A stretch of 64,000 bases of DNA from the NCBI GenBank assembly GCA_002989075.1, contig PSQN01000003.1:1298865-1362864 (forward strand), written 5' to 3'. The notes beneath the pieces were generated by a model. The model worked only from the letters and a program-made list of their open reading frames with translations. It did not search any database and was not told the DNA's origin. Source of the stretch: Arthonia radiata (taxonomy: Eukaryota; Ascomycota; Arthoniomycetes; Arthoniales; Arthoniaceae). Below, piece by piece: positions 59,985-64,000 of this stretch (positions within the stretch are counted from its first letter, which is position 1; the number at the start of each line of letters is the position of its first letter). A program made the translations under genes and the position numbers.

Positions 59985-61742
59985 ATGGCGAATGCGATGC
60001 AAGCCCAACAGCATGGCGGCCAACCAAACCAGACGCAGCAGCAACGGTATGTTGGCCTGCTAAAGCCCGAGCAGATAGCCACCTGGTCCGGACTCACCGA
60101 TGAGAAACGCAAGCAGTTTGTTGCCGGTGCGGCTACCTTCTGGCAACACATTGAGAGCAAGCCGCCTACAGACCCTCTCCATCAGGAAGCAGTCAACAAG
60201 CTCAGGCAAGTGACGCAACACCTTCATAATATATCTAGCGGCAACAGGATGCAGCAACCCGGCAGTCAAGCGCAACCGACGCAGTCGCAAGTTCCGCAGT
60301 CCCAGCCAATGCAGCGGCCGCCAAGCCAAGGTCAGCTCGGGCAAGCAACCGGTCAAATGCATGTGAACGCCAGCCAGCAGCAAACGGCCGCACCTCAAAA
60401 CCGCGTGGCACCTCAAGCTCCACCTCCATATCCCCAACTTCCAGAACCTATTCGTCGCGTTGCAGAATCCGCGCCATATTTTGCACCACCCAGCAACCCC
60501 GATCCTCAGACATTTAAGACCGAAGCTAGAAATCGTTTCGCGCAGCAATTGTACATGCAAACTGCGGCAAAGACACGGCTCCAGGAGATTTCAGCGCATG
60601 AAACCAAATTGCGCGCCAACAATCAAAGTCTATCAGACGAGCTTCAAAAGAAGAAATCGGCGTTTCAAGAACAGTACCAGACAGCGACGAACTTCATTAG
60701 CAAGCTTAAGCAGCAGCAAGATACATTCCGAAACCAACAAACCAACGCGCAGTCCCAGCAAGCTGCACGCAACGCAAACGGACCTCTGCTCAACAGCAAC
60801 CAGCCCGGTGGTCAAAACGCAGGCCCTCAGCACCAGCCCGGTCCGCCGATGCAGAACGCGCAACAGCGACCCGCGCCTCATAATGCGCCTTCACCACAGC
60901 AGCAAGTCAATCGGCCAGGCACTGCCGGCTCGCCTGCCCCTGCACAAGCGCCTACGCCTGCTGCACTGAGCCAACAAGCTCAACAGCAGCAGCAGCAACA
61001 AAATCAGCAAGCGCAATCATTTCAGCGGCCGCAGCCGCCAAACCAAGCTGCTGCTGGACCCTTCTCACAGCAGTCTCCACAAAACGTCATGCCATCTGCT
61101 AGTCAACCTGCAAACCCATACACACAGCAGGGCGCGGCTATGGACCAGCGATCGTACAGCAACGGAGGCACCAATCAACCAGCAGGACCGCAACAGTTCA
61201 CAACACCTAGCACCGAGAAGTCGAACAAGTGGCCCATCAACAAGGACTTCACACCCTCGCGCCCACAACCTGTACCTATGGGCGCTATGCGACCAACGCT
61301 GGCTAACCCGGGTAGCGCACCAGGAGGCCCAATGGGCCAACCCGCCATCCAACAACCGCCATCGTACAATCTTCATGGGCCCAGCGACCATGTGCTGAAC
61401 AAGAAGAAGCTCGACGAGCTGGTACGGCAAGTCTGTGGCGCAGGTGACAGCACGTCCGCACAGGGTCTCCATCCAGAGGTTGAAGAGAGCGTCCTTGAGC
61501 TCGCGGACGAGTTCTTCGACAACGTCGTCAGCAGCGCTTGTCGACTGGCGAAGCTGCGCGGTTCGGCGACGCTTGAGATTAAGGATATACAGCTCGTGCT
61601 GCAGCGTCAGTACAACATCCGAATCCCCGGCTACTCAACGGATGAGGTCAGGACTGTGCGCAAGATCCAGCCGACGGCGAGCTATTTGCAGAAGATGAAT
61701 GCGATCCAGGCGGCGAAGGTCATGGGAGGGAAAGGCGATTGA
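59985..61742 (+). CDS. taf12: TFIID/SAGA subunit Taf12
   Basis: A single-exon protein of 585 residues. The N-terminus has a conserved helix (LTDEKRKQFVAGAATFWQHI). A long Gln/Pro/Ala-rich disordered middle includes a CAG/CAA run coding Q-rich tracts (about 60.98-61.02 kb). The histone fold is at about 470-550: LDELVRQVCGAGDSTSAQGL, LELADEFFDNVVSSACRLAK, SATLEIKDIQLVLQRQYNIR and IPGYSTDEVR. Taf12 pairs with Taf4 in TFIID and with Ada1 in SAGA, in the nucleus. The length is normal for filamentous fungi. The CAG tract may vary in length between strains. Confidence 0.94.
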   Translation: MANAMQAQQHGGQPNQTQQQRYVGLLKPEQIATWSGLTDEKRKQFVAGAATFWQHIESKPPTDPLHQEAVNKLRQVTQHLHNISSGNRMQQPGSQAQPTQSQVPQSQPMQRPPSQGQLGQATGQMHVNASQQQTAAPQNRVAPQAPPPYPQLPEPIRRVAESAPYFAPPSNPDPQTFKTEARNRFAQQLYMQTAAKTRLQEISAHETKLRANNQSLSDELQKKKSAFQEQYQTATNFISKLKQQQDTFRNQQTNAQSQQAARNANGPLLNSNQPGGQNAGPQHQPGPPMQNAQQRPAPHNAPSPQQQVNRPGTAGSPAPAQAPTPAALSQQAQQQQQQQNQQAQSFQRPQPPNQAAAGPFSQQSPQNVMPSASQPANPYTQQGAAMDQRSYSNGGTNQPAGPQQFTTPSTEKSNKWPINKDFTPSRPQPVPMGAMRPTLANPGSAPGGPMGQPAIQQPPSYNLHGPSDHVLNKKKLDELVRQVCGAGDSTSAQGLHPEVEESVLELADEFFDNVVSSACRLAKLRGSATLEIKDIQLVLQRQYNIRIPGYSTDEVRTVRKIQPTASYLQKMNAIQAAKVMGGKGD

Positions 61743-62511
61743 GGGTCGACAGTGGTCTGAGACGGGTTTACGGAAGGAGTGTTATTTTCATGCATAGCGA
61801 GGCGCGGGCGGCAATGGGAGGGTGAGCGACATTGATATGAAGTGGGAGAAGGAGAGGAGCCAAGCTTCACGGGGAAGACCCTTGGCATGTTCCAACCACG
61901 TTTTGAGGCACGCTAGCTATTGATACGTATTTGCCACCAAAGTTACTTCACTGCATTCATCAATGCCCATATTCTCAAGATGTCATCGATCCCTCATAAG
62001 CCACTACAGCATCAATAAGCAACGCATGATTTTGCAGTATTGAGTAAGCGGCGATGCTCGTTTCCCGCGGGACGATCGCCCGCGTAGTCGCGGTTGCCTT
62101 TGATGCATCACGAGGCCCCCAAGCCCGCTAAATGGCGCACGTCGACCGTCTTTAGCCTGCAAGCGGCTGTGTTGTGACCTTTGCTGCTGACTTGAGTCTG
62201 TTGCTCACGTTTTGTCATGTATTTGGTACGTTGTAGGCTGCGGCAGATGCTCACGCGACAGTACGCAGATATACAAGTACTCGGATAGGGCTTGCTACAT
62301 GAGTTGATTTGTACAGGACACTGACCGGGAGGAGAGGAAAGAAGTACACAGGGGCCATCAGTCTAAATCCACTGTACAGCATTGCCGACTGGACCTCTGA
62401 GGGTGCTAACAGCTCCCTCTAAGCGACGCCGGCGAACGCGCTGCTGCCATAGCTGGAGACGGCCGCAGATTGAAAAAGCACGGAGGCTCGAGTCTCTTAT
62501 TTGGCTACGCA
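61743..62511. other. intergenic, taf12 to CorA-like gene
   Basis: 769 bases: 3' flank of taf12 and promoter of the CorA-like gene. No tRNA-like fold or small gene can be read. A GC-rich, locally palindromic stretch lies at 62.06-62.10 kb (CCCGCGGGACGATCGCCCGCG). Confidence 0.5.
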
Positions 62512-64000
62512 ATGACAGACACAGAGCAGCGACGAGTCCAAGATGAGCCAAAAGACGCCGCCGACGCCGCCTCCGGCTCCAAAGAGACCTTCGCCAACCC
62601 TCCAGACACCGAACCCTTGAAGAGACGTCCCACACGGCCTACACCGGCGGATGATCCGGACGCGTTCCGCAATAGCTTTAAGACTAAGCCAAAGGGCTCG
62701 TGGCATCAGAACTTCACCGTGGATTGGAAAGAGCCGTGGACGGAGGAAAGTTGGCAGAATGGACGTGTGCTCATGATCGATTACAAGAGATGGAGTCGGT
62801 CCGGAAAGGTAAAGGTCGCTGCGCAAGAGATACAAGACCAGCACGGGCTATACAAATTCTACGCGGACACGAACAAGTGCAAGGACGCCGCGTTAAGAGT
62901 CATACATGTGCAGAACGCGCCGTGGGCTGTGCGCTTCCTCCTACACAAGTACAATGTGATCGCTAGTGACGATCTCGTTGGCTCGGACTTTGGCAAGTGG
63001 GTCAAGTTCGATCAGCCGGAATGGAGGGCGGGGAAACCGCTTTTGAAGGGCAAAACATGGCGGACGCAGCGGGACCCCTGGCGGGCGATACGGCGGACAA
63101 GCTTTGGAATGGACTACCTCAGAGCGAATGATTGCAAATCAGACAGAAGTGATCAGGGCTCGCACCGAGCCAACAGCGAAGCCGGGCGCGGCACGTCGCT
63201 GCCTGTAGAGGACAAATTAATGGAGCTCAACTGCTATGACGACACAGACGCGCCCTGCTATGGGTGGGACGTCAACGTGCAGAGATTGTCAGTGTACGTC
63301 CAATACTCAGAAGGAGACCCGAAACCGCCCACCGACGTCAAGAATCCCTACTTCCAAGCACGCGATGAACATGCACAGGCCAAAGATTCCGAGAAGCAAC
63401 CTAAGCAAGCAAATGGCCACACGCACAAGCCCAAGTTGCCGCCCTTCGCTTCACTCGACAATGGCAATACCATCATCATCTTCGAGAACTCCAACGATAA
63501 ATCAGTCACTAATACCCTCATTGGTGCTCGCCAACAGATTGAATCCCGTTGGCGTCGCCTTTCTTTTTACCTGCCCCAGGAGGACTTGAAAAACGATTCT
63601 CGCCTTGCTCTTGAGTGCATGGATCTCATCTTGGAGGACATCTTCAAAGGTCTTGCCACTGGTTGGGATCAGTTTCTGAACATTGCCGAGACGCACATGG
63701 CCATTCTAGAAGACAAAATCTATGAGTCTCCCGCCGATGAGTCTCGTGCTCCGGAACTGTGGTATAACTCCAGCGCCTGGCTCAAGATCGAGCGCCTATG
63801 TTTCTTGCATCTCGAATGCGTGAAGGAGCTCCAGACGCACCTTGACGATCTGCCTCACCGCACCGAGCTCGCCCGTCAATGGCTCGAAGGCGTGACCGAG
63901 CAATTCGACAAGCTCACCACGCTCGTGCAAGAGGATCTTGTCAAACCCACTAACAACCTCAGCGACCTCATGTACAAGTCCGTCGAGATCCGCGACTCGC
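62512..64000 (+). CDS. CorA-like Mg2+ transporter family protein, 3' end missing
   Basis: The frame opens at 62512 (CGCAATGACA) and is still open at the window end after 496 codons. The first 50 residues are polar (RRPTRPTPADDPDAFRNSF). A Trp-rich region follows (KGSWHQNFTVDWKEPW), then KVAAQEIQDQHGLYKFYADT. The last 200 residues seen are the helical stalk typical of fungal CorA-like proteins: RWRRLSFYLPQEDLKNDSRL, CMDLILEDIFKGLATGWDQF, AETHMAILEDKIYESPADES and LVKPTNNLSDLMYKSVEIRD. The two membrane helices and the GMN motif should lie just past the edge. It likely sits in the plasma membrane or vacuole; the ion is not known. Confidence 0.87.
   Translation, partial: MTDTEQRRVQDEPKDAADAASGSKETFANPPDTEPLKRRPTRPTPADDPDAFRNSFKTKPKGSWHQNFTVDWKEPWTEESWQNGRVLMIDYKRWSRSGKVKVAAQEIQDQHGLYKFYADTNKCKDAALRVIHVQNAPWAVRFLLHKYNVIASDDLVGSDFGKWVKFDQPEWRAGKPLLKGKTWRTQRDPWRAIRRTSFGMDYLRANDCKSDRSDQGSHRANSEAGRGTSLPVEDKLMELNCYDDTDAPCYGWDVNVQRLSVYVQYSEGDPKPPTDVKNPYFQARDEHAQAKDSEKQPKQANGHTHKPKLPPFASLDNGNTIIIFENSNDKSVTNTLIGARQQIESRWRRLSFYLPQEDLKNDSRLALECMDLILEDIFKGLATGWDQFLNIAETHMAILEDKIYESPADESRAPELWYNSSAWLKIERLCFLHLECVKELQTHLDDLPHRTELARQWLEGVTEQFDKLTTLVQEDLVKPTNNLSDLMYKSVEIRDS

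Overview
The window looks like nuclear DNA of a filamentous ascomycete (Pezizomycotina; Dothideomycetes is my best guess, from general feel rather than a marker gene). Introns are short (45-140 nt, GT..AG, mostly with CTGAC/CTAAC-like branch sites). Recognisable genes are a Zn2Cys6 regulator, a C2H2 regulator, a GH11 xylanase, a CE5 acetylxylan esterase, Rpn3, Spc34, Taf12 and a CorA-like transporter.

Layout. 1-4.3 kb: gene-poor, with a 50-bp tandem repeat and diverged short repeats. 4.3-15.5 kb: ordinary genes, all on the minus strand (small secreted protein, Zn2Cys6 factor, C2H2 factor, two unknown nuclear-type proteins). 15.8-39.0 kb: 29 small, very diverged paralogous genes, all on the plus strand, head to tail, almost without other genes. 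39-43.2 kb: a two-exon fragment and a full three-exon copy of another unknown family, a cyanovirin-N-homology (CVNH) gene broken by one stop, and a small hydrophilic protein. 44-54.9 kb: six more members or relatives of the array, interleaved with a three-exon coiled-coil gene and a divergent xylan-degrading pair (GH11 and CE5). 55.3-64 kb: a conserved housekeeping block (ankyrin protein, rpn3, spc34, taf12, CorA-like gene running off the end).

The main discovery is the 35-member array. Each protein (about 140-260 residues) has no signal peptide, begins with an LPxEI-x(3)-I helix that resembles the first helix of an F-box, continues with a Y...LA.vS..LR.HV segment and a long charged helix, and in the main group ends with H-x5-C, a gap of about 10-30 residues, C-x2-C and a last helix. 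I read this as a possible H-C-C-C metal site. Copies share upstream motifs (TCACATGA, CTAGTACCTGCA, TCTTGACTT), so each duplicated unit seems to carry its own promoter. Several copies are frameshifted or have a stop. I know no named family with this combination; its function is open (substrate adaptor, self/non-self recognition and host interaction are only hypotheses).
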